DNA of 45,943 nucleotides. It comes from Phaeoceros laevis (taxonomy: Eukaryota; Anthocerotophyta; Anthocerotopsida; Notothyladales). The notes under the pieces are model-generated. The model worked only from the letters and a program-made list of their open reading frames with translations. It was not told the origin of the DNA and did not search any database. Location of the stretch: assembly GCA_049999765.1 (NCBI GenBank), contig JBNGIQ010008792.1, positions 1-45,943 of the forward strand, written 5' to 3'. Both the position numbers and the translations under genes were made by a program. Below are positions 20,608 through 31,200 of this stretch, in pieces; within the stretch, counting starts at the first letter, position 1, and each line of letters starts with the position of its first letter.

Positions 20608-20974
20608 GCTTATGGTGAAGACCATGCCTTTCCAACCCAATGTTGCAGTGTGGCGTACTCTGCTGGGGGCTTGTCGAAAGTGGAGTTATGTTAAGGTCGG
20701 GCAGCAGGCTTTTGAGTCTGCAGTGATGTTGGATGAAAAGGATGCATCATCCTATGTAGCGATGTCCAACATATTTGAGGGGGCCCAAATGTGGGAGGAG
20801 GCAAAGGAACTTCAGGCAAGGAGAGTGCAATCCAGAGCATGGAAGCAGCCAGGTCGGAGTTGGTGCTCTGACGCAGGTGGAGTTGTGCATAAGTTTGTAG
20901 TTGGGGATGGGGAAGCATCCCACGGTGAAGGTATATATTTATGCCCAAGGCTGCCCACAATGATGGAAGAATGA
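20608..20974 (+). pseudogene. PPR E/E+ domain fragment
   Basis: The frame reads MVKTMPFQPNVAVWRTLLGA, then DEKDASSYVAMSNIFEGAQM, KELQARRVQSRAWKQPGRSW and GGVVHKFVVGDGEASH. These are the E1/E2/E+ motifs that follow the repeats in PLS-type editing factors, before a DYW deaminase domain. After GDGE the family consensus (HP...I) is lost and the frame ends without any DYW residues. It has no PPR repeats directly upstream and lies 9-11 kb from the repeat-bearing pseudogene, so it is an orphan fragment. Confidence 0.8.
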
Positions 20975-21498
20975 CAGGCTCAATATGTTCTTCAAATATC
21001 CCCGGGTATCCACTGGAAAATGCCCATGTTCACACTTCCAATCAACTCCCTTTCTTTTCAGTTGAGGAGATCCATCATTCTGTGTTCTGATACGTGGTGG
21101 ATCAGTGTCCGCGATCCCTGTCCATGTCTTAGTTTAACAGGGATAGAGTTACGCACGCACATATATAGCATGGCTTCACTGGATTTGCTTTGTTGCATAC
21201 ATTTCGAACCATGCATTCTTCTTCAACAATGAATCTTGCTTATATTGATGTGTCTGCGCATGCCTGTTTACCTTGGAGTCCATATCTTGCTGACTGGCCT
21301 TGATGATCAACGTTGAGCAGGGGCCTTCATTGGCAGGCATCATACTTCGAACACTGATTAGCCTCTCGCATAATGCACAAAAGATTCAATTACACTTCTG
21401 CATAGGAGAGTGATTCCTGGTCAGAAGCACTGCCTCTGCTGGCTGACCCGGAGATGCACTTGCTAACTGGCCCAGAGAGGCACCTGCTGGCTGTACAT

Positions 21499-21552
21499 GG
21501 GCTGACAAGCTAGCTAGTTGTACACGGGCTGACAAGCTAGCTAGTTGTACAC
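21499..21552. repeat. 27-bp tandem duplication
   Basis: Two perfect copies of a 27-bp unit containing GCTAGCTAGTTGTACAC. A related GGCTGTACATGG lies just upstream. Confidence 0.95.
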
Positions 21553-21949
21553 GGTAAGAGTCTGGTTAAGCTGTGACACTGCTGGCCGCCTGAACCTTCC
21601 GTTAATCTCAGGAAGCGCATGTAAGTAATATTGACCATTTCTGTTTTAATCTAATTCCTCAGTCGCTCTTAGGATGTACTGTGATATGTATACCAACCCT
21701 TGCACACTGTCGAAGATGCTGTCCAAAGTGGTGTTTGCCTAAGAACACTTGGGGAATACGGACTCCCCTATCCAAAAGCCTCTAAAATCCCACACCTAGT
21801 TGTCCTGTGACATTCGTCGAGACAGTTGCCGTACAGTGGCAGCTTCTGGAAATACGTCCCGTGGTGTTAACTCTAACACACTGTTGTTTTCGAGCCGAAG
21901 TATTGGCACACGAGAATCGGACAGAGTGACTAGGGCACTCAACTAGATT

Positions 21950-23583
21950 CTAAGCGGAGCTGCTTTGAAGTCCTCGAATCTTCACATCGTACAGCACCTC
22001 TTCCACTTTCTTCAAGTCATACTTCATGCCTGCCGGAGTTCAGAACAATCACTTTCCAAGTCAACAAACAGGTTATCGGGGACAGATGTTAGACTTAACG
22101 CATCTTCTGAAAAGCCTGTGGAAAATACCGTCAAATCGTTTGCGCAATGTATCGTTACGAAGATTTAACACTCGAAAGGCTGAGTAGAGATTGGTCAAGA
22201 ACTCAGACACCTGTCTTGGGCAGTCGTAATCCCCAGCTGTTACACGATTCACCACAAACCGAGGCTACATCAAACAAACAGGACGGGGGTGAAAACCAAG
22301 TGAGTTGCCTTGAACACCGAGCGCTTACAGTCACCTGGTGAAATACGATATAAAAACCAACCAGACGATTTATTACACACCATCGAAAGGTTACTGTAAC
22401 CTGTCAGAGGTAAGTGGTTACCAATTCACCAGAGAAGTTGCAAACTCCTGAAACCATAACATCAGTGAGTAAATTGAAGTTCAAGTTCTGCACCAGGTGG
22501 CTGAGGCTGACGGTATACAGACATCAGTATATTCATGATACACCAAGCATCATCGAAAACCACAAGCTCATTTTTTATCAGCAGCATCTAACCTATAAGG
22601 TAGTCTTCAAGATCAACTTCGAACTCCCCGTCTTTTACTACCAATTACAAGTCACACCGATAATTTCAGGTAAATGTGGCTGATCGTAGCACCAACAGCA
22701 AGCAGCACCGTGAACAGCCTTTTGATCTCAAGCCGTCTCAAGGCTGCTGTACATGTATTGTTCAGAGTGTAGTGAAAACGATTCACATGTTGAACTTTGA
22801 TGCTTGATACTCACAGCCTAGCAATTGCTGGGTTTCTGAACGTGACAGAAGCGTCTGTGTTTCAAGCCAGTGTACAAACGAAAGAATGGAGACCACAGAG
22901 TGAGTTTGATTCCGCCAAAGGTCATGGTACCTGCAACAGGTATGCAAAGAAACTGTGCTCATCCAGGCTAACGGTGTGAAGAAAGTTTGTCCTCTCCACC
23001 GCAATCCCTACACACTACATTAACAATTTTACCACATCCCAACGTAGCATTGACGTTGTTGGCAGAGCGCAGAATCACAGTTGACTGCTAGGTTTCCTAC
23101 AGGCCACCTCATGCTCTAATGGAACTTCACAGCATACCTGTAATACTGTCCAGGGTGAGCTTGAATTATCTCAGCAAGCTTCTTGTACAACTCCCTCAAC
23201 ATGGGTAGGTAGCTTGTGACCTTCTGAACGACCAGTTCTGTAAAAGTGAACACAATAGACCACGGAAGCAAGACGCCAGTGAGCCAAATCCTTCGAACCA
23301 ACCGCAACACAAGTGCCTTGCTGAATGTCGTGCACACTGCACCACCTCAAACGACATAGCAGCGCTACACGGCACACAAGGACAACACATGGTCAAGGGA
23401 AAAAATATCAGAAGATAGCGACTGCATACCGGTGGATAGGGAGGTGCTGTGGTGGACCGGCAGCAGTCCCGCTTGCATGAGCCGGGTGGTGGCATCCAGG
23501 TCTGCTACGACAGCCCTAAGTGCATCTCGCACTGCGCCAGACTCTTCCAGCTGGGACCGGAATTGGTCGAACAACGAGTCCAT
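21950..23583 (-). pseudogene. Translin-like gene (possibly non-functional)
   Basis: Exons read on the minus strand: 23583-23430 (MDSLFDQFRSQLEESGAVRD...), 23237-23138 (LRELYKKLAEIIQAHPGQYY), 22930-22815 (SILSFVHWLETQTLLS), 22631-22593 (GEFEVDLEDYLIG), 22264-22129 (PRFVVNRVTAGDYDCPRQ, then LNLRNDTLRKRFD) and 22029-21950 (MKYDLKKVEEVLYDVKIRGL, stop at 21952-21950). All borders are GT/AG. Translin is a DNA/RNA-binding protein that forms the C3PO RNase complex with TRAX. Joined as listed, the exons are out of frame by a missing 26 nt, the exact size of the nine residues before PRF in the family (GICFMSNDF). That piece is not visible in the intron. Instead a related VCLM followed by TAG lies immediately before the exon. 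With 26 nt restored the CDS would be 651 nt (216 aa), close to normal length. Confidence 0.8.
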
Positions 23584-23639
23584 ATTTGAGCACCACATGT
23601 GATCGGGGATTCGGGGAAATAGCTTCAATTTCCGCTAAG

Positions 23640-23989
23640 AGAAATGCTAAGGGCAAATGCTCGTCGCTCAAGGAAACGAGACGCCAGTGGGAATAAGGAG
23701 CAATCGCCGCCAACTTCGTAAACTATTCTGATTTTACTCATAACGATGATGATGATGATTAATGATGACCTTCCCATAACTACGGTCAAGTTACCGAAGT
23801 TTTTCATGGTATTCACACAAGTCGTGATAGATAGAAATGTGTAGATTAGGATAGATTAGTGCTTGACGCTCCCATTAGTGCAGCAGCTAGTATTCCGGCG
23901 GCAGAGGATTTTTTATGACTCGGGGCTGACCGTCCCCGGCAAGCCTTGGCCATTGCACTCTAAGCTCAAAATCGGCAATAACAATATGC
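23640..23989. other. Translin upstream region
   Basis: Holds a GAT repeat near 23747-23760 and no recognised exon. Plant translins can carry an N-terminal organelle-targeting extension, but I could not identify one here. Confidence 0.4.
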
Positions 23990-24534
23990 CTACAGGAAGC
24001 CCAAAGACGTTTCATACCGTACGGGTGATTTGGTGCTACTTTCCGCTAAGTACTTGTACATTGCAAGGGTGGTGTGCCCCTGTACAATCGAGAGGGAGAC
24101 ATGAAAGGCCCAAAGACGTTTCATACAGTACTGGTGATTTGGTGCTACTTTCCACTAAGTACTTGTACATTGCAAGGGTGGTGTGCCCCTGTACAATCGA
24201 TAGGGAGACATGAAAGACCGGATGGCAGTGCATCTGTATTAGATGATGGTTGAGCAGGCAACTCATACACACTCTCTATTTACTAGGTGATGGTTGTACA
24301 TTGCAAGGGTGGTGTGCCCCTGTACAATCGAGAGGGAGACATGAAAGGCCCAAAGACGTTTCATACAGTACTGGTGATTTGGTGCTACTTTCCACTAAGT
24401 ACTTGTACATTGCAAGGGTGGTGTGCCCCTCTACAATCGAGAGGGAGACATGAAAGACCGGATGGCAGTGCATCTGTGTTAGATGATGGTTGAGCAGGCA
24501 ACTCATACACACTCTCTATTTACTAGGTGATGGC
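23990..24534 (+). repeat. 240-bp tandem repeats of a retrotransposon integrase tail
   Basis: Units with a 240-bp period begin at 24055 and 24295 (TGTACATTGCAAGGGTGGTG). A partial unit precedes them, and each unit contains a further partial internal copy. In the proper frame each copy reads KPKDVSYSTGDLVLLSTKYL, the conserved GDLVLLST block of Ty3/gypsy integrase C-termini. The array therefore arose by tandem amplification of a retrotransposon piece, with the preceding 23863-23990 probably belonging to the same element. No LTR is seen. Confidence 0.85.
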
Positions 24535-24952
24535 ATGCGTGGTTGTCTGGGTGACGATATCTTGCACATCTCGTGAGCATGCCGACGATATGGCCACTCG
24601 AAAAGAGGGACAATCGGGGGCCAAGACTAGCCTCATTGGAACTTGAGGTTCAACATGTAACTAGTGAGGACTTCAACAAATGGGCAATAATTAGAGGTTT
24701 TTTTTTTTTAGTTTTTTGATGGTTGGGCTAGATGGGGAAGAAGGATTCGACCTAGTATTGCCAAAAAGAAAGGGGCATGTTCTTTGCAAATTTTTTTATA
24801 AATGATAGAAATATACATCTTGAGACTCAAACCGAGTATACTAAGCAATCTGGACATATGAGTTTGTACCTATAGATTTTACTCGTACTTGGCGTATGAG
24901 TTTCAGAGTTTGGATATTATCAAACCAGTTTCCACAATAAGAACCAATTTTT

Positions 24953-24965
24953 AATGGATTAGAAA
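24953..24965. repeat. 13-bp target-site duplication, left copy
   Basis: AATGGATTAGAAA here is repeated exactly at 26357-26369, directly after an A-rich tail. Confidence 0.85.
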
Positions 24966-26356
24966 CCGGTTTAGAAACCGGTTGCAGAAAGCTCCTTTGC
25001 GTGTGACTTAATAACCTTAGTGAGTTCCTCTGTGGAGAAACTAATTTCTACTTCAATAAGATCCTTGAGCTCAGCCGTGGAGGAAATAACCCGCATCTCA
25101 ATAGCCTTCATACAGTCAATAAGAGAGCCTTTTCTAAAGCTACCAAGTTGGACGTTAAGTGTGCTATTTCTTCTCGCCCATTCTCTTATGCAGCCGTAGT
25201 TCAATCTTCGGATCATGGTGTCCCTTCTATTCCACTAGCCTCATTTCCCCAGATATTTGCTTATTAATGTCTTCCAAGGATGAGCAATATCTCCAGGAGT
25301 GTTCCCTTACAGAACTGAAGACCCGTACTAATATCGCTCTTGCTACTTCAGCTTCCGTTGTCGGAAGGACTATCCAAATTCGGGTAGTTCAAAAGCATGG
25401 GCCACACTTAGGAATTTATGTGGAGCGTCCAAAGGATCTCCTTGAAGTAAAAATCTAGTGCACCGATTGGGGTCCTAAGGCCTTTCCATCCTTCGCTAGT
25501 GTTTTCAGTCAAGATTCAAAGTTTCAACTCTTGGTGCACGACGTCCCCAGTAGTACATCCTTGGATGGGTTGTATGAGAAATTGGAAGGCAATGACGAGC
25601 TTTCTATGAGTAGTTCTCGGTGGCTTCTTCAGGACCTCTCTGGAAAAAAACATTCTTCAGTCCTAAGGCTTGTGACTACAGAGATTGATGAAGAAAGCAT
25701 TGCTACTATTGTTCAGCATGGTTTATTTTTGGAGGGCCATCGCCTTAGGGTATCCCATTTTATTTCTCGTCCTAGTCCTACTCAATGCTTTCGTTATCAA
25801 GGTTTTGACCATACTCAATCAGCTTGGCATTGTGATGTGAAATGTGTACATTGTCGTGGCCCTCATATGGTGGCGGAATGCCATGCGATTAAAGTTGGTG
25901 CTACATGCTGCAATTGTCAAGGAAAACATTGGGCTTCTCATGCATCTTGTCCAGCTCGTATACAAGCGAATGTTACGATCTCTCATGGAGGGAGTCATCC
26001 ATGAGCTATCTTCAATTCTCTCTATTGCGTATATGGGTCTAGTTAAGGTCTCGAGCTCGGTTTCTGTGGTGCACCATGACAAGGACTTCATGACAAACTC
26101 ATGACTTTAAGACATGTTTTACGATTATCTTAAGTTTAGGTTGCTAGATTCTTTTTCACTGCTTTATTTGGTTTGCTCTACTATCCTTGCATTTTAGGTT
26201 CCTTTACATAACTATTTAGCTTTGTTACTTTGTTTGCTCTATTCCTTTGTCTTTTGCTTTCCCAAATGACCATCCATTCATGTTTTTTTACTCACGTTCA
26301 TGCATCATAGCCTCTCACGGCTGTATACGCCTAATGATAAATAAAAAAATAAAATA
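24966..26356 (+). mobile_element. ORF1-only LINE derivative
   Basis: This 1391-bp insertion lies between 13-bp direct repeats and ends in an A-rich tail (TAATGATAAATAAAAAAATA), as for target-primed retrotransposition. It contains a gag-like ORF1 with zinc knuckles but no endonuclease or reverse transcriptase. About 250 bp of AT-rich 3' sequence separates ORF1 from the tail. It would have needed enzymes from another LINE to move. Confidence 0.75.
25159..26004 (+). pseudogene. LINE ORF1 (gag-like, zinc knuckles)
   Basis: One frame, broken by a TAG near 25458, runs from about 25159 to 26004. The N-terminal part (for example SVVGRTIQIRVVQKHGPHLG) leads to a DUF4283-like region (LLVHDVPSSTSLDGLYEKLE, RLVTTEIDEESIATIV). 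It is followed by three Cys/His knuckles: CFRYQGFDHTQSAWHC (where Tyr replaces the second Cys), CVHCRGPHMVAEC and CNCQGKHWASHASCP. Such proteins bind LINE RNA. An earlier stop at about 25264-25266 splits off a start region that reads SYAAVVQSS. The stops and the Cys loss make it a relic. Confidence 0.7.
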
Positions 26357-26369
26357 AATGGATTAGAAA
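26357..26369. repeat. 13-bp target-site duplication, right copy
   Basis: Exact second copy of AATGGATTAGAAA, bordering the A-rich tail of the LINE derivative. Confidence 0.85.
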
Positions 26370-27000
26370 ATCTTAGGCCTACATGCAACCGATTACTAAG
26401 GGTTAGAAACCGGGAACTTACATACTTCACCGTGATTGACCGGATGGTCCATAGGTCCCTCCCAACTCGGGAGGGGGGCTTTATATTTTACACTTTACAT
26501 GTTGCCATATTACACATGAAATTACATATATTTTACACCAAGGCCCAATTTTTCTTACGTGTAAGCGAGTTATGGTTTACACTTGGTTACATCCCGCTCT
26601 ACTGTATTACATTACATATTACATATAAAATAATAATCTTACATTATAAGATATAAAATATGTAAAATAGAGGTAAACCTTATGTAAAGCTATTGATGGG
26701 ACCAGGACTCCCGAGCACTGGTCAAGGGGTAGCGAGGTAGGGTAGGACGGTGGGGTAGTACGGTAGGGTAGGAAAGGGCCGTGCCGGTGTAACTGGTTGG
26801 GACCGGAACGGGCGGGCTCTGTGAGCGGTCCCCCGGTGGCAACCCGCCTCCGAGGGCTCCTTTTTGCTCGGAGGTACATCAGCGCACACGGTAAATAGCC
26901 AGGAGTACTGTAGAGGCAGACATGGAGGAGCCTAGTTACCCGGCGACGCTCCGGCGTGTTCCAGCGCTCCGGCGTGTTCCAGCCTGAATTGAAACACAAA
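26370..27000. other. Intergenic, AT-rich then GC-rich
   Basis: 26480-26700 is dominated by TTACAT/ATGTAA-type words in both orientations. 26847-26874 can form a hairpin with arms CCTCCGAG and CTCGGAGG. 26946-26981 holds two copies of an 18-bp unit (CGCTCCGGCGTGTTCCAG). No gene is recognised. Confidence 0.5.
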
Positions 27001-28202
27001 AGCCCCGGGAAATTAGGGTTAAAGAACTTCCCGCTTCATCGGTCGGACTTATTTTTCTCTCTCTACGACGCAAGCGCTATCGGTCAGGGATGGACTGCTA
27101 GCAGAGCTTGCTGATGACTACAGGTAGCTCTACGGGGCGGAAGGGAGCAGCGCTGTCGCCGCTGGCTGTCCCGTGACTGTCTGGGAGCGTCGCTACCTTT
27201 TGATAGCGCCGAGGAGTTCATTTGGCAGTTGCCTGCACTCCCCGCAGTTGCACCAGCCTGTCGCCATGTGCGCCTTCCCGAGTCTCATGATTGGCTCATC
27301 CGTGGCCCTTCTCCTTCCCCCCGGCCCTTGCTAACGCCCTTGCTCGTCCGCCTTACCCTCTACCTGCCCGGGAATTCGCCGTCTTCACCGGCGGGGCACC
27401 CACGGTTTGCCTATGAGACACGCTCTCAGGGTTGGTCCTAGCTAGCTAGCTGGCTGGCTTTGCGAGCAGGAGATCGCGACGCCACCGCATTCTGTTCTGT
27501 TCGACTCTGCTCTGATCTGCCTGCCCTTGTCGGGAGCTCACCGTGTTCTGACGCATCACGCATGTGACATGCCAGACCTAGCGGGCTGAGCGGCGTAGGC
27601 CGCTAGAGGAATAATGTGAGGAATTTCTTCACAGTGCGAGGATGGGGTCAGGAGGTGTTGATGCCGTTGAACGAGGCACGGCCACGGCGACGAACGGCTG
27701 TGTCTTGGCCGCTGCTGCCACTCAGGGTGTCGTGCGATAGTCTCTCATGTAGGAACTGCTCCGCGCCATTGCCGCTCACCGGTAGGCTGTCGCATTGCAG
27801 CTGGCCGCAGAGGCACCCAGCCTGGGCAACTCGATGAATGTCGTCGCTTGAGACCGTCGACCTGAGAAAAGCTGCTGGAGTTCCTCCAGAGGAATGATAG
27901 GCGAATGACATGGAGACTCAGCGGAGAAACAGCTCGTCTCATGAGCGTCCACGAGGGCGTGGAACCAACCTGGTGTGCTGCTTCCCATTCTCGTCGTTCC
28001 CCTTCGATGGTTTTGTCCAGATAACTTCGGTTGCCGTGGAATATACTTCTTCATTCTTGTACTCAGCTCTACAGTTGTCTCCTCCTGCTGCTGTAGCCAC
28101 ACACACAGCACATGTTACATGATTTTCAAAGAAATTGTGATAGTACACCATGGATAGCAATCCTCGATGTTCATGCTCTCAGAGAGTCCCAGATCTGCTT
28201 CG
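27001..28202 (+). promoter_or_regulatory. Upstream/leader region of the RhoGAP gene
   Basis: This 1.2-kb stretch separates the transposon debris from the RhoGAP start codon and has no conserved coding frame. A telo-box-like TTAGGGTT lies at 27014-27021, followed by a CTCTCTCT tract near 27055. Both are common in plant promoters and 5' leaders. A short upstream frame (28150-28205) precedes the main ATG in a different frame. No TATA box could be assigned with confidence. Confidence 0.4.
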
Positions 28203-31200
28203 ATGACGAACATTGGGCCAGGTGCTAGTCAAGCAAGTCCTGACGCAGCGTTGTCAAATTTGCAGGTGTTCAAAAGCGGCCCACTCTTCATCTCCTCTAA
28301 GGGTAACTTTGCGTTTTGTGCCTTGTGAATGAATTTTAATCCGTCGAAGAGTGCATATATCTGTAACCATGTTGCTGTTGTGCTTGAGAAGGGCTTGGAT
28401 GGAAGTCGTGGAAGCGCCGGTGGTTCATTCTTACGCGCACATCTTTGGTCTTCTTCAAAAATGATCCGGTATTGTCCTAGTCCAGCTGTCCATGTTTTGT
28501 TTTTGCAGCTTGGTCAAAGTTCAGGTGCGAAGTATCTATCTGCCTGCCATGTTATAGCCTTTATTATGGCATTTCATATCTACTGATTGGAAAAGGACCG
28601 GAGACTCTGATGATAATTTTGTCTCATACATGGCCGAGTAGAATGTGGTGCTTGCAAAGTCGAACGAAGTCAATTTAACGCTTGGAGGCATTGATCTCAA
28701 TAACTCCGGAAGGTTAGTATCTCACAAACAGGCTTTTCTCAACATGTTGGAAGTCTATGATCTCACGTTGTGCACATGTCCTGTTTTGATCTGAAGAGCC
28801 CGTTGCAAACAGTGTGCTTGTTAGGGCTGAAAAGAGGCTGCTTACAGTCTTATTTCCTGACGGGCGGGCCTTCACTTTAAAGGTAGCTTTCACAGTTTTT
28901 CTCGGAATGCCTGCAGCCTAGTTGCAAATCAATTGCAGTGAAAATCTTATTTAGAGCCAAGTCCAATTTTCACACTCAATATGCAGGCTGAAACAGCAGA
29001 GGATGTGGATGAATGGAGAATTGCACTGGAGCGAGCTCTGGCTGCTGCTCCAGATGCAGCGCTGGTTATGGGGCACAATGGAATTTTCCGCAATGACTCA
29101 ATTGATCCAATAGATGGGTCCATTGATCTTGGTACGGTTGAATTTGCACTTGAAAGATTGTGTAAATTCAACTTTCACCAGACTCACTGTGTGCATGTGG
29201 GTCGTTAAACTGTTCTTTGTGTTGTTACAGGTAGGGAAAGGCGCCCAGTGAAATCATTGGTGGTCGGACGGCCTATCTTGCTTGCACTAGAAGACATTGA
29301 TGGAAGCCCATCTTTTCTTGAGAAGGCACTGTGCTTTATTGAACGCTATGGTACGCCGTTCTACTCGTAGCATCCCAGACCTGTGTTGGGTTGTCATCTG
29401 TGCCATTTGGCGGCTGAGGTGTTAGAAGCTGCTGCTGTCTACTGTAGAATGGTTGGAAACCATCTTTTGTGTGGCGACTCAAGTTTGAGATGGCCATCAC
29501 GTGGTGTGTGTTCTGTCAGGAGTGAGGGTAGAGGGTATTCTAAGGCAATCAGCAGATGTGGATGATGTGGAGCGAAGGGTGCGGGAGTACGAGGAAGGCA
29601 GAAACCAATTTGCACCAGATGAAGATGCACATGTTATTGGGGACTGTATCAAGGTCTTGTTTTATTTCTTCTGTGGGGCTTACAGCCAAAGTGCACTTTT
29701 TCAATTTCCTTCTACTATGCTGATTTTTCTTTTGTGCCGCTGTGCAGCATGTTTTAAGAGAGCTGCCATCATCACCTGTCCCGACTCCATGCTGTACTGC
29801 ACTTCTTGAAGCACATCGTACGTTACATGAGTGTCAATCTCAAGATTTTAGTGTGACTGGTGGATTCATGTTGTCCATAAGTAAGCAATTAATGCACTAG
29901 GCTGTACACAATCTAATACTTTTATTTCAGGTTTAGAGGGCAGGGAGGCACGAGTTCCTTCAATGCGCCTGGCTGTTGCTGATACATTTCCTGAACCAAA
30001 CCGCAGACTGTTACAGAGGTAGTCTAAGCAAGTGCTGAACTAATCTTATTCCCTTGTTATGTGATTCTTAGATCTGTGATGTTGCCTTGTGCCTTCTTAT
30101 TTAAACGCTTTAGCAGAGTTGTAATCACTTTGTGGTCTCTAGGATCCTCAGAATGATGCGTGCTGTAGCGGCTCACACCCAAGAGAACAGAATGTCAGCA
30201 TCAGCAGTGGCAGCATGCATGGCCCCCCTCCTATTGCGTCCTCTACTTGCTGGAGAGTGTGGTCTGGATGATGACTCTGATATCAGTGGGGATAACGCTG
30301 CGCAACTTCTTGCTGCAACTGCAGCTGCAAATAATGCTCAATCCATTGTTACAACCCTCTTAGAGGATTATCAAGACATCTTTGAGGTAAGCAGTCCATC
30401 TTACTTTCATCTTTCTCAGTTAGTGGGCCACTTGGTCTCTCAACTCTGGTCTGAGCTGGAGTTATTGCTTCTAGGACTATGAGCCAATACAAACTCCACC
30501 ATCCCCTTTGCCATATGTGCCTCAAGATGAAGAGTCGGAGGAGGAATCCATACCTCCTCCAGAAGAAGGGTATCATGACGCTCCCAATGACCTGGATCCT
30601 GATGATGACCATGAAAGGATTATGAGTGGTGCTCTCAGTGAGAGCAGTGGGAATGTTGGGAGCTACCTCTATGACTACAAGGTTTGTCTGACAGAGTTGG
30701 ATGAACATTCTCATTTGTCATAAAGCTAGCTCATCGTTATGGTTTTAGCCACAAGTGATGGTTCTCCTGTAGGTGACGTTTCAGTGCCCAAATCACCTAC
30801 TGTTGTTGCAGATGTATGAAGGTGGAGAATCAGAACTAGAATCTCCAAGTACATCTGCTGCCTCTACGAAGAAGTCGAAAAGCACACACAAGGGCTGGTC
30901 CAGGCCCAGGCGGCAAGGATCTGATGATAGAACCAGTCCAATGCTCGAAAATTGTGGTTACGCACATAGCAGGGCATCTTGGACTGACACAAATTCTGCT
31001 GGATCTAGTCCCAGGATGAGCAGCAATTCGGGACCGGGCCCAAGCTTTGTGCACCTGAAGCATCACAACCCTGGATCTAGTAACAATCGAGCCTCTGGTT
31101 GGGGTGTGTCAACAGTAAGTTAATGTACAGAACTATGAACTAACAGAGGTCTGCAGAGCTGTATAAATGTTTTTTGAGCTTCCTGACTTCAGTCTTGTGT

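Noticed and set aside
24000-24534. Regular repeats considered as a CRISPR array
   Set aside because: The 240-bp unit is a tandem copy of retrotransposon coding sequence in a plant genome; there are no short repeats with unique spacers.
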